DNA from: Chitinophaga filiformis
GTDB taxonomy: Bacteria > Bacteroidota > Bacteroidia > Chitinophagales > Chitinophagaceae
Direction: 5' to 3'
NCBI RefSeq assembly: GCF_023100805.1
Contig: NZ_CP095855.1
Location: 3,079,001-3,143,000 of the forward strand
Length of the DNA: 64,000 nt
Shown: positions 19,106 to 27,580 of the stretch, piece by piece
How the letters are laid out: every line of letters starts with the position of its first letter
How positions within the stretch are numbered: the stretch's first letter is position 1
Notes under the pieces: model-generated
The model's database searches: none
The model's input: the letters and a program-made list of their open reading frames with translations, nothing else
Told to the model about the DNA's origin: nothing
Made by a program: the position numbers and the translations under genes

Positions 19106-19651
19106 ATGTACAGACTTATTTTCTTTCTTGGTCTTAGCTGCTTAAGCTTTCAACAACTCATTGCCCAGGTGAAGGAAAGCAAGACGCCAGCTACCCTGAA
19201 ATCAGTGCTTCTGGCGCAATTTAAAACCACCTGGGACAAGCAGGAATGGTTTGTACCTGTTGCTAAAGGAATAGAAGGTATTACTGCTGAACAGGCCTCC
19301 TGGAAACCTTCAGATTCCAGCCACTCCGTTGGCGAACTGGCATACCACCTCCTGTTCTGGAATAAACGGCTGCTCAACGAATTCAATGGAAAGGCAAAAG
19401 ATGCATTCAGTGGCAACAATAATGAGACCTTCGATGCTTTTACTGAAGCTACCTGGAATGCCACCGTGCAGCAATTGAAACAGGTAATGGAAGACTGGGA
19501 AAAGGCAATTGCAGCAGCCGATGATGCAAAGATTCAAAGCTGGTATGAGAGTATCGCGAATATGAATACGCATAATGCTTATCATACAGGGCAGATACTG
19601 TATATCCGCAAGCAGGCGGGGAACTGGAATTCGGAGAAAGGTGTTAAGTAA
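19106..19651 (+). CDS. Exported DinB-family protein
   Basis: A 181-residue protein with a signal peptide (MYRLIFFLGLSCLSFQQLIAQ) and a four-helix DinB domain. His residues in GELAYHLLFWNKRLL and MNTHNAYHTGQILYIRKQ are in the places used for metal binding by the family. DinB-like proteins include thiol-transferase-type enzymes, but many have no known role; the periplasmic location here is predicted from the signal sequence. It has its own promoter and is followed 75 bp later by a QueD-like gene. Confidence 0.85.
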   Translation: MYRLIFFLGLSCLSFQQLIAQVKESKTPATLKSVLLAQFKTTWDKQEWFVPVAKGIEGITAEQASWKPSDSSHSVGELAYHLLFWNKRLLNEFNGKAKDAFSGNNNETFDAFTEATWNATVQQLKQVMEDWEKAIAAADDAKIQSWYESIANMNTHNAYHTGQILYIRKQAGNWNSEKGVK

Positions 19652-19726
19652 AATGACCCATATCATTCCTCCGTTTGACCAGGATCATGAACGGTCAGTC
19701 GCCGCGGTAGTACCTTAGCGGCGCTC

Positions 19727-20179
19727 ATGAAACAGATAATACGCATTACGAAGATATTCAGATTTGAAATGGCCCATGCGCTTCCGGGATATAATGGACT
19801 TTGCAGGCATATTCACGGACATTCCTATCAATTGGAGGTAACCGCCAGCGGAGAGCCGGACAACAGGCCGGGGCATGGCGGCGAAGGGATGGTACTGGAT
19901 TTTGCGGAATTGAAAGCCATTGTACAGCAGGAAGTCATTCAGCCACTGGACCATGCTTTGATGCTGAAAGAGGGCAGTATGGTATCCTTTATCGGAAATG
20001 ACAGTGAATTGTTGGGGAAGATTGTATGGGTGCCCTGGCAACCTACCTGTGAGAATATGGTGCTGGATTTTTCAAGACGTATTAATGGCAAGCTGCCGGA
20101 ACACGTGCAACTCTGTAGCTTGAAGTTGTATGAGACAGATACTTCCTATGCCGAATGGTATGCTAGTGATAATTTGTAA
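19727..20179 (+). CDS. queD: 6-pyruvoyltetrahydropterin/6-carboxytetrahydropterin synthase (QueD-like)
   Basis: A 150-residue protein with the three zinc His of the family, one in FEMAHALPGY and two in GLCRHIHGHSYQLEV, plus the catalytic Cys in GLCRH. The segment PTCENMVLDFSRRI and the Glu in LKLYETDTSYAEW complete the pterin-binding pattern. The enzyme converts dihydroneopterin triphosphate, usually to the queuosine precursor 6-carboxytetrahydropterin. Other queuosine genes are not nearby, so the symbol is by family only. A GAAA-loop terminator follows. Confidence 0.88.
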   Translation: MKQIIRITKIFRFEMAHALPGYNGLCRHIHGHSYQLEVTASGEPDNRPGHGGEGMVLDFAELKAIVQQEVIQPLDHALMLKEGSMVSFIGNDSELLGKIVWVPWQPTCENMVLDFSRRINGKLPEHVQLCSLKLYETDTSYAEWYASDNL

Positions 20180-20855
20180 AGCATGATTCCTGCTCTTCCC
20201 TGAACTAAGCGAAGCGGGTAGCTATTTCAGGTAGGGTTATAACAAAGGGGCTGACCGAAAGGTCGGCCTTTTTCATTGCCGGGAAGCGCGCCACTGTAAT
20301 TAATTGATGCGCTTATCTTGTTACCCGATCAGGCCGATATAATACTTTCCTGTTAAAAAAGAACCAGCTTTGGCGAAAATTGAATATTTAATATCATGGA
20401 TTAATCCCTAATTTGAGTTTTAAATAAATCCACGTTTTTTTTGAAAAGTTATGCTAACGTTTGCATAAATAAATATTAACTCTCAAAACCCGGAATTTTT
20501 TCAGCGCATCAGGATCGAAAGAAGAGAAAGAAAAGCAGCAATAACCAGCGGCGATGCGCATCATCTGTATATGATTGTATTCAACTTGTTCAGCGCTGTT
20601 ATCCTGGTGTGATCATCAGGAATAGCAGGCTGGTACAGGGAAAGGTTTGTACCTGCAACCGGTATTGATGCCTATTGTCATCAATACCGGGATAGATAGC
20701 CACTGTGTGAAATGACCTTGACTGATCACGATTCCGCTTGTGCGCAAGTTATGGATGCTTTCTGCGGGGAAAGTATAATTGTTAAGGTGTCGCAGCGGTA
20801 TCGGTAATGTAACAGTTCAGAGATTTTTAACAACCTATAATAATTGATCGTAGAA
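20180..20855. other. Long intergenic region
   Basis: About 675 bp with no convincing coding frame. It begins with the queD terminator and ends with the leader of the fucosidase gene. The middle is AT-rich with no RNA gene or array that I could identify. A long untranslated leader or a lost gene are both possible. Confidence 0.5.
20249..20273 (+). terminator. Rho-independent terminator after queD
   Basis: An 8-bp stem (GGCTGACC paired with GGTCGGCC, one G-T pair) closed by a GAAA tetraloop and followed by a T run. Confidence 0.8.
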
Positions 20856-22283
20856 ATGAAAAAACTTGCTATCCTTTTATTTGCGTTAGCGCTGACACCC
20901 ATGTTGCTTTCTGCCCAGCAGGATGCTGCTCATGACAAAAAAATGCAATGGTGGCGTGAAGCGCGTTTCGGTATGTTTATCCACTGGGGTGTGTATGCTG
21001 TACCCGCCGGTACCTATAAGGGACAGCGCATTAACCGTATTGGCGAATGGATTATGAATCGTGGTAAAATACCGGTGGCCGATTACCAGGAATTTGCTAA
21101 ACAGTTTAATCCTGTGAAATATGACCCCGATGCATGGGTAAGGATGGCGAAAGATGCGGGAATGAAATATATTGTTATTACCGCCAAACATCACGACGGA
21201 TTTGCTTTGTTCGATTCGAAAGCCAGTACCTGGGATATTGCGGATGCTACACCCTATCACAAAGACCTGCTGAAGCCACTGGCTGAAGCCTGCCGTAAAT
21301 ATGGTATCAAACTCGGTTTCTATTATTCGCAGGCGCAGGACTGGAACAATCCCGGTGGCGCCGCTTCGCGGAAGCTGACATCAGAAGGCTGGGCCAATCC
21401 GGATTCTGCCCGTATCGATGCTTACACCGCTGCTAATAATGGCCACTGGGATCCGGCTCAGACTACTAAATCCATGTCGCAATACATCAACGAGGTGGCA
21501 GTACCGCAGGTGAAGGAGCTGCTGACCAATTACGGCGATGTAGCCGTTCTCTGGTGGGACACGCCAACGAATATGACCGATGAATATGCAGAAAAGTTCA
21601 ATGAGCTGTTAAAGCTGCAGCCCAATATCATTACCAACGACCGTCTCAAACGACCTAATTATCCTGGGGACTATAAAACACCTGAGCAGAGGATACCGGG
21701 CCTGGGTGAACTAGATGGCAAAGACTGGGAAACCTGTATGACGATGAATGAAACCTGGGGATATAAGAGCTACGCAAACAACTGGAAGAGCAGCGAAACC
21801 CTGGTGCGTAACCTGGTGGATATTGCCTCTAAGGGCGGTAACTATCTGTTGAACGTAGGTCCCAAAGCAGATGGTACCTTTCCACAGGAGAGTATTGACC
21901 TGCTCAAACAGGTAGGCGATTGGATGAAAGTGAATGGTGACGCCATCTATGATACAGAAGCAAGCCCCTTTGGTTTGTTTGCCTGGGGACGTTGTACCAA
22001 AAAGGAGAACGCTGGTAATACCACGCTTTATTTTTCGGTATTTGAGTGGCCGAAAGATGGTAAACTGGTGGTGCCTGGGTTAAAGAATAAAGTGACATCG
22101 GCTAAATTACTGGCTAATAATAAGGAGCTAAAAACAAATGCAGGTGATGAAGGACTGGTGATCGAAGTACCTGGCAATGGCTTAGATAAGATTGCCACGG
22201 TGATAAAAGTGCAGGTAAAGGGGAAGGTGGACAATACAGTGCCCCGGCAAAAGGAAAAAATGAAGGCGGGAGCGATTGACTAG
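20856..22283 (+). CDS. GH29 alpha-L-fucosidase, exported
   Basis: A 475-residue protein with signal peptide MKKLAILLFALALTPMLLSA. The catalytic domain has FGMFIHWGVYAVPAG, KYIVITAKHHDGFALFDS, and VAVLWWDTP, whose Asp is at the position of the GH29 nucleophile. The C-terminal segment MNETWGYKSY and GGNYLLNVGPKADG is also typical of the family. The enzyme removes terminal L-fucose from glycans, probably in the periplasm. The ATG at 20856 is preferred over a TTG at 20844 because it opens directly with the signal peptide. No SusC/SusD pair is adjacent. Confidence 0.95.
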   Translation: MKKLAILLFALALTPMLLSAQQDAAHDKKMQWWREARFGMFIHWGVYAVPAGTYKGQRINRIGEWIMNRGKIPVADYQEFAKQFNPVKYDPDAWVRMAKDAGMKYIVITAKHHDGFALFDSKASTWDIADATPYHKDLLKPLAEACRKYGIKLGFYYSQAQDWNNPGGAASRKLTSEGWANPDSARIDAYTAANNGHWDPAQTTKSMSQYINEVAVPQVKELLTNYGDVAVLWWDTPTNMTDEYAEKFNELLKLQPNIITNDRLKRPNYPGDYKTPEQRIPGLGELDGKDWETCMTMNETWGYKSYANNWKSSETLVRNLVDIASKGGNYLLNVGPKADGTFPQESIDLLKQVGDWMKVNGDAIYDTEASPFGLFAWGRCTKKENAGNTTLYFSVFEWPKDGKLVVPGLKNKVTSAKLLANNKELKTNAGDEGLVIEVPGNGLDKIATVIKVQVKGKVDNTVPRQKEKMKAGAID

Positions 22284-22286
22284 GAT

Positions 22287-22428
22287 AACCTTAATCCCGG
22301 GCTTTCATATTAGAGGCTGACCCGGTACTGAAGTGCTCCCAAAAGTTAAACACTTTTGACGGCACTTCAGTACCGGGTCAGCCTCTTTTTATCCTGGTAC
22401 CAGGCGGAATCAGGGAGTCATTAAGGTT
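22287..22428. repeat. Nested inverted-repeat element, also a terminator
   Basis: Three inverted-repeat layers are nested: outer 9-bp arms at 22287-22295 and 22420-22428, a perfect 25-bp pair at 22312-22336 and 22362-22386, and an inner 7-bp pair at 22340-22346 and 22352-22358. A T run follows the 25-bp arm, and a 12-bp palindrome lies at 22393-22404. It separates the convergent fucosidase and T9SS genes and could terminate both. The stem is much longer than a usual terminator, so a dispersed palindromic repeat is a fair alternative. Confidence 0.75.
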
Positions 22429-22444
22429 TTTGTAACCAACGGTT

Positions 22445-23902
22445 CTACTGTACAACAACAACCTGCTTAGCTGTCCATTGCTTTCCGTTAAAAATATGTA
22501 CAATGTAACTGCCAGGTAAGATACCGGTCAGATCGAGCGTCGCTTTGTATGTACCAACTCCAAATCTCTCCGCCTTTATAATATTGCCTGTCTGTCCGAT
22601 AATTCTTACTTCACGTATTTCTTCCGCAGATGCTTCCGGTTTAGCTGTTTTGGTAGCCTTTGGCTGAACTGCTGATATAGACAGTGCTCCTGTTGCAGGA
22701 TTAGGAGAGATCATAAAATTGCTGGCTGCCTCCCGATCCCTGCAGCCGCCTGTTCTGGTAACACTGTTGCTTTGGGTGGAAGTGCCGCATTGATTAGTGA
22801 CAGTGCAATAGACAGTTGCACTTGTCCTGCAGGGGAAATACCAACGGAAGGTATTACTGGTAGAGGTCTCTCTTAATGTTCCGGCTACATACCAGTTATA
22901 AGTGGCATTGCTTACTGCAGTGGCGGTGAACTGGTATTCGGTTGGCTCGTCTGGGCCGGAAACCAGGGTAGATGTAACTGTAGGTGCTGCCGGAGCTGCG
23001 TTGACTACATTTAAGGCCCTGGTTGCAACAGGTGTACTACAGCCACTAGCATATGTAGCACTTACATAAAGAGTAGCTGAGACACCATTCAGTGTACTGC
23101 TAAATGCTGATACAGTTACAGATGGCGTAGTGGTAGACAGCGGAGCACTGGCACTACTGTATGAACCGCTGTTTAGTTTCAGCACATTGGCCGGTACGGT
23201 ATACCATTGGTAGGCAACCGGCGCTGGCGATAACGGATTTACTGCTACCGTTACGGGAGTAGTGGTGCAGAGACTCGCAGGACTTTCAGCAGTAAAGGTG
23301 AGTGCAGTCAGTGGATTTGACCTGGATACGGCAAAACGATCCGTATTCTGTGGATAATTAGCACAGCCATTATTGTATGTCAAAGCAGTTACCGTACCTG
23401 CATTGGCATTATTGATATTGTAATCAATAATATAGCCACCGGTACCACGGGGACCTCCGGCAACCGGCCAGCCTGCGTCATTGCTCCAGGTAACATTTTG
23501 GTCGGATTGGGGCACCTGCGGTAACTGGAAGGTGCGTACACCCTGAAAGTTACAGGGGATGTCTACCACTCCTCTGTTAATAGGGTCGTGCTGACCAATC
23601 ACCACTACATCCAGCGTGGTTTCACCCAGGCCTGTGTTACATGTATAATTAGCAAATATCTTAAATGACCTTTCAGTGGTGGCCTTAGGAAAGGTTATAT
23701 CTGCAAAAGTGCCTCCCCAGGTTCCGAGAGTTGCACCAATGACCTCCCATTTCGAGGCACTGCAATTGGTACCGCTGAACGTGTAACGGTATTTTACGCC
23801 TCCACATACCGTAGTTGGACCGCTGATACTTTGGGCTCGTAAAGAAGATTGAAATAATGTCGCAAACAGGAATAAAAATGAGTAACGAACAATAGTCTTC
23901 AT
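22445..23902 (-). CDS. T9SS-secreted surface protein with Ig/PKD-like repeats
   Basis: A 485-residue protein with signal peptide MKTIVRYSFLFLFATLFQSSLRA, several Ig/PKD-like beta repeats rich in Ser/Thr (for example YQWYTVPAN, and YNWYVAGTL), and a type A secretion tail of about 80 residues beginning NFMISPNPATGALSI and ending GSYIVHIFNGKQWTAKQVVV. This tail is recognised by the type IX system, which exports the protein to the cell surface or medium. No enzymatic domain is seen; an adhesive or matrix role is inferred. It is divergent from the RiPP locus barrel gene. Confidence 0.9.
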   Translation of the reverse strand: MKTIVRYSFLFLFATLFQSSLRAQSISGPTTVCGGVKYRYTFSGTNCSASKWEVIGATLGTWGGTFADITFPKATTERSFKIFANYTCNTGLGETTLDVVVIGQHDPINRGVVDIPCNFQGVRTFQLPQVPQSDQNVTWSNDAGWPVAGGPRGTGGYIIDYNINNANAGTVTALTYNNGCANYPQNTDRFAVSRSNPLTALTFTAESPASLCTTTPVTVAVNPLSPAPVAYQWYTVPANVLKLNSGSYSSASAPLSTTTPSVTVSAFSSTLNGVSATLYVSATYASGCSTPVATRALNVVNAAPAAPTVTSTLVSGPDEPTEYQFTATAVSNATYNWYVAGTLRETSTSNTFRWYFPCRTSATVYCTVTNQCGTSTQSNSVTRTGGCRDREAASNFMISPNPATGALSISAVQPKATKTAKPEASAEEIREVRIIGQTGNIIKAERFGVGTYKATLDLTGILPGSYIVHIFNGKQWTAKQVVVVQ

Positions 23903-24387
23903 GGTGGGTTTACATTTAAAGGTACTTAAGGGTTATAATTATCGCTTAAAGTAAATGAAAATAAATTCAAAATAACATTTATTGTAGCGGAAGTTTTTCG
24001 TATAAAAATTGCTGATATGATCATATATATGGTAACGCCTTCATTTACAACTACGCTTTTTATAATGATTGGATGGTAATGAAGAATATTTGTGTTAAAG
24101 TACCCTCGTTACCCGGGTATCACTTTGTCCAAAGTAGCTCCTGGAACACCCCGTTTCCTGTCTGATAAACTTTTCTCCGTAAATCTCCTTGAAATGTTGT
24201 TAATGTTTGATTATCAGTGATTATTGACTTGATTTCGCCCCCTCAAAACATAAGCTTGATCGAAGTACTACCCCTGCTCGTCGAAAAACCATATATGCTC
24301 ATCGAAGTCGTTTTCTATTCATGAGAATGTTTTAGAAATTCAGTTCAGAAAATGGACAACTGCTTAGGAAGCCACAAATTTTATTTT
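23903..24387. other. Divergent intergenic region with LytTR-type sites
   Basis: About 485 bp between the divergent T9SS and barrel genes. Its right part carries the three 21-bp-spaced TCGAA repeats listed separately. The remainder is AT-rich and shows no RNA gene. Confidence 0.6.
24260..24323 (+). promoter_or_regulatory. Triple 21-bp-spaced direct repeat and -7 element
   Basis: TCGAAGTAC (24260), TCGAAAAAC (24281) and TCGAAGTCG (24302) start exactly 21 bp apart, the spacing of LytTR-domain sites such as those of AgrA. A TAT-type -7 candidate, TATTCATG, begins at 24316, 14 bp after the start of the last repeat. The same geometry occurs before the peptide gene at 38452. I infer a binding site for the response regulator at 37579-38310. 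Confidence 0.65.
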
Positions 24388-26781
24388 ATGAAAAGTATAG
24401 TCTTTTATCTGGTGAGTATGTTTTTTGTTATAGGGGCGAGTGCCCAGGCAGTTTCTGTTGCAGGGAAAGTTGCAGATGAAACCGGGCAGCCGGTTCCTTT
24501 TGCCTCTGTTGCTGTATTAAAGGGTACTTCTGTTGTTGGTGAAAAAATAGCCGCTGAAGACGGCAGCTTTAAAATAATGATAGACAGTAGCGGTAAATAT
24601 GAATTGAAGATCCGTCATACATCTTACATAGATTTTTCAAAGGAAATAGAGCTACAAGCCCCACTTGATCTGGAAGCAATTGTGCTGAAGAAAAGTGAAA
24701 AACAATTACGCGAAGTAACAATAACAGCCAATAAACCCTTTGTGACCAGGAAGATAGACCGTGTTGTAATGAATGTGCAGGATAATGCCATTGCAACGGG
24801 AAAGTCTTCTATGGATCTGTTCCGCCTGGCTCCGGGAGTGTTCGTTAATAATGGCAATATTTCTATTAACGGCGTGTGGGGAACCCGCGTAATGGTTAAT
24901 GGAAGAATGCTCAATCTGAAGGGGGATGATCTGAAAAACTACCTGGCTAACTTAAGATCAAGCGATATTAAATCCATAGAAATTATCGCGCATCCTCCCG
25001 CAGAATATGATGCAGAAGGGAGTGGTGGTATCATCAATATCGTGCTGAAGAAAAATCTGAATAGTGGCCTGAATGGCTATGTAGGTGCAGATTATTCTAT
25101 CGGTATAGGAAAGTATCCTGCTTATCAGCCTTATCTGAGCCTCAACTACAGGAAGAAGAAAGTAGGGCTAAGCGGAAGTTATTCCTACGGAAGAGAGAAG
25201 AATTTCCAGGACATTACCCAGGACAGGACATTTACCGATAATGGACAGTATCATGCCACTACTTCTTCAACCGGGTGGAGAAACTCGAATAATGTAAAGC
25301 TGGGCGTTAGCTACGATATCAGCAACAGGGAATACATTGCCGTCGATTATACCGGTCAGTTTGGGTGGTATAAAGATACCAGCCATTCAGTAACAACCAT
25401 CAACTATCCGAACCAGCAGAACAATACGCTTTCTGACGGAATATTCCCTTCCTATACCAAAACAAAGTTTTCGAATATAGGCCTGAACTATGGGATCACT
25501 ACAGATTCTTTAGGCTCTAAATTTACCCTCGTGTCGGACTATACCTATAACGACAGAACCGGGATAAGTGGAACATACAGTAAAACGCTCGATTTTAAAA
25601 ATGCCGTAATAGCAGACACTGTTTTTAACTTTTTATATCCCAGCATTGCGAAGATTTTTACAGCAGACGCCAAATACAACCAGGTGTTTAAGCATGGAAG
25701 ATCCCTGTCTTTCGGAGGAAAGGCTACCGTCACTGATATTGATAATGACAATGCCTATGAGAACTACAATAACGGCGAATGGGGGCATATTCCCGGTCTT
25801 GGATTTAACTATAAATACAGTGAGAAGATCTATGCGGGCTTCGTTAATTTCAGCGGAAGCCTGGCAGGTGTAGAGTATAAATTGGGATTACGGGGTGAAA
25901 ACAGTGATATTACCGGCACCTTAAAAGGGGGAGGGCAGGACACTGTTGTGAAAAGAAGTTATTTCAACCTCTTCCCCTCAGTCTTTTTGAAGAAGAACCT
26001 GAATCAGGACGAAAGCAGTGCCCTTACACTTTCCTATAACAGGAGAATTAAGCGTCCGTCTTACTTTGAGTTGAATCCATATAAATATTTTATTGATAAC
26101 TACACTATACAAACGGGTAATCCCTTTTTAAATCCGCAATTCACCGATGCTGTAGAACTGGGTTATATTTTTGGCAGCCAGTATTATATCGGCATCAGCT
26201 ATTCTCATACAAAGGATGTCATTAACCAGGTGATAGAGAATGATCCTGCGCTGAAGCAAATGACCATCTTGCGGAAGAATACAGGTAGTAATACGGTATA
26301 CACCGGCACATTCAGCATTCCTGTTAAAATAACTGATTGGTGGAATACCAGTAACAACCTGCTGTTGACCTACACCGCATCTAAAGCGCCTGAATTTTCC
26401 ATCAAAAAAGGATCGCTGGTGTTGCAGACAGAACAGGATATTAGTCTTACAAACGGATTTGGCTTAAACCTGAACGGCTTTTATACACCGAGGGTTGTTA
26501 CCGGTAATATTGTTACGGGACACATTGCAAGTATCGACTTTGGTATACAGAAGAAACTCCTGAACAACAAGCTTACAGTAAAAGCATCTATCAGTGATAT
26601 TTTTTACACCAACAACTTCAGGGCAACCAGCTATTATAATGAATCGGTGATCAGGATAAGACAGAAAGAGCAAAGCCGTATGCTTTCACTGTCAACGGTG
26701 TACAATTTTAATATGGGTAAAGCCTTTAAATCAAAAGAGATAAAAAGTAGCAATGCTGATGAGAAAAGCAGGCTAAAATAA
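24388..26781 (+). CDS. Outer-membrane beta-barrel protein (TonB-dependent receptor-like)
   Basis: A 797-residue protein with signal peptide MKSIVFYLVSMFFVIGASA, a carboxypeptidase-regulatory-like domain (VAGKVADETGQPVPFASVAV), a plug-like domain (FVTRKIDRVVMNVQDNA, MDLFRLAPGVFVNNG) and a large barrel, as in the Bacteroidota outer-membrane barrel family. The internal ATG at 24388 is chosen because it opens the signal peptide. It sits directly before the duplicated precursors and shares its upstream control sites with the last peptide of the locus, so it may act in export, uptake or self-protection for the product. That role is inference. Confidence 0.85.
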   Translation: MKSIVFYLVSMFFVIGASAQAVSVAGKVADETGQPVPFASVAVLKGTSVVGEKIAAEDGSFKIMIDSSGKYELKIRHTSYIDFSKEIELQAPLDLEAIVLKKSEKQLREVTITANKPFVTRKIDRVVMNVQDNAIATGKSSMDLFRLAPGVFVNNGNISINGVWGTRVMVNGRMLNLKGDDLKNYLANLRSSDIKSIEIIAHPPAEYDAEGSGGIINIVLKKNLNSGLNGYVGADYSIGIGKYPAYQPYLSLNYRKKKVGLSGSYSYGREKNFQDITQDRTFTDNGQYHATTSSTGWRNSNNVKLGVSYDISNREYIAVDYTGQFGWYKDTSHSVTTINYPNQQNNTLSDGIFPSYTKTKFSNIGLNYGITTDSLGSKFTLVSDYTYNDRTGISGTYSKTLDFKNAVIADTVFNFLYPSIAKIFTADAKYNQVFKHGRSLSFGGKATVTDIDNDNAYENYNNGEWGHIPGLGFNYKYSEKIYAGFVNFSGSLAGVEYKLGLRGENSDITGTLKGGGQDTVVKRSYFNLFPSVFLKKNLNQDESSALTLSYNRRIKRPSYFELNPYKYFIDNYTIQTGNPFLNPQFTDAVELGYIFGSQYYIGISYSHTKDVINQVIENDPALKQMTILRKNTGSNTVYTGTFSIPVKITDWWNTSNNLLLTYTASKAPEFSIKKGSLVLQTEQDISLTNGFGLNLNGFYTPRVVTGNIVTGHIASIDFGIQKKLLNNKLTVKASISDIFYTNNFRATSYYNESVIRIRQKEQSRMLSLSTVYNFNMGKAFKSKEIKSSNADEKSRLK

Positions 26782-26855
26782 AATATTGGTTGCAACAATA
26801 TGGGGATGCCGAAAACCATTACAAAGAGTAGGCGCAACTTTTCAAATTTAAATCT

Positions 26856-27047
26856 ATGTCTACAGAAAAAAAATCAGCTGCCGAGAAAGCTGCTAAAGCG
26901 CTTGAATTTGAAAAATTGAGCGAAAATGAGGCCGGTCAATTGGCCGGTGGCTTTTCAGAAGCTATCTCTGAAAGTGACGCCGATGATGGTGGTTTTGAAA
27001 TCAATATTTCTAAATGCCACTGTACTTCTACCCCCGTTACAGACTGA
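26856..27047 (+). CDS. RiPP precursor peptide 1, GG leader, KCHCT core
   Basis: A 63-residue peptide with a charged helical leader (EKAAKALEFEKLSENEAGQ), a double-Gly site in QLAGGFS and a tail ending INISKCHCTSTPVTD. The leader resembles Bacteroidota double-Gly natural-product leaders; cleavage after GG by the C39 exporter would release about 30 residues. Ser, Thr and two Cys cluster in the last ten residues, suitable for dehydration or Cys-based crosslinks. It is the first of two tandem copies, and the conserved residues between them are in the leader and the C-terminal NISKCHCT motif. Confidence 0.85.
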   Translation: MSTEKKSAAEKAAKALEFEKLSENEAGQLAGGFSEAISESDADDGGFEINISKCHCTSTPVTD

Positions 27048-27204
27048 TCATATCAGTTAACGCTGTAGAAGCTATTAATTCAAAAGCGACAAGAGTCAGC
27101 AATGCTAAAGGAAAAGCAGGCTAAACTTACATGCTTGTTGCAACAATGTGGGGATGCCGAAAACCATTGTATAGAGTAGGCCCAAATTCTAAATTTTTAA
27201 AGCT

Positions 27205-27405
27205 ATGTCCACACAAAAAAAATCATCTATTGAGAAAGCAGCCAAATCTCTGGAAGTTGAAAAACTGACTGAAAATGAAGCAGGTCAGTTAGCCGGTGGG
27301 TTTTCTGATGCTTTGGAAGCAGAAAACCTCGCTGAAGCAGGTGACATTAATATTTCTAAATGTCATTGTACTACCACTCCGACCAAGCCTGCTGAGCCTA
27401 AATAA
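27205..27405 (+). CDS. RiPP precursor peptide 2, GG leader, KCHCT core
   Basis: A 66-residue paralogue of the preceding gene. The leader (KLTENEAGQLAGGFSDA) is nearly the same, the middle is different, and the end INISKCHCTTTPTKPAEPK keeps NISKCHCT then adds a Pro/Lys tail. The pattern of a conserved leader and C-terminal motif with a variable middle is expected if the leader binds the enzymes and the CHCT segment is modified. Followed by a hairpin before the radical SAM gene. Confidence 0.85.
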   Translation: MSTQKKSSIEKAAKSLEVEKLTENEAGQLAGGFSDALEAENLAEAGDINISKCHCTTTPTKPAEPK

Positions 27406-27464
27406 GTATATAGTAGTAGGGATGCCTGGACAGGTTCCGGAAGGCATTTCCTACACTGGATAAA

Positions 27465-27506
27465 TGAATAGCCTGTCGGATTAAGAACAGATAGGCTATT
27501 CATTTT
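27465..27506 (+). terminator. Hairpin between precursors and radical SAM gene (attenuator)
   Basis: A 13-bp stem with one G-T pair (TGAATAGCCTGTC with GATAGGCTATTCA), a 12-nt loop and a short T run. Placed between the precursor genes and the maturase, it could give more precursor than enzyme message. Confidence 0.6.
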
Positions 27507-27580
27507 AAGCTAAGATCTACTAATTGTCCGGCTACTGATCATCTTGTTTTATTTTTTTACTATACTTAAATGATTGTATT

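Larger units (their letters stand above)
26719..27405 (+). repeat. Tandem duplication of a precursor gene with the tail of the barrel gene
   Basis: Two copies with a constant offset of 349 bp cover the precursor genes, their leaders and a relic of the last 20 or so codons of the barrel gene. Matching landmarks are AGCAATGCT at 26749 and 27098, TCAAAAG at 26731 and 27080, TGGGGATGCCGAAAACCATT before each gene, and the start codons at 26856 and 27205. The second copy of the barrel tail is no longer open. Confidence 0.85.

Noticed and set aside
26800-26830. CCGAAAACC before peptides 1 and 2 as further LytTR sites
   Set aside because: Similar to TCGAAAAAC but without a second repeat 21 bp away; conservation between the copies is explained by the duplication.
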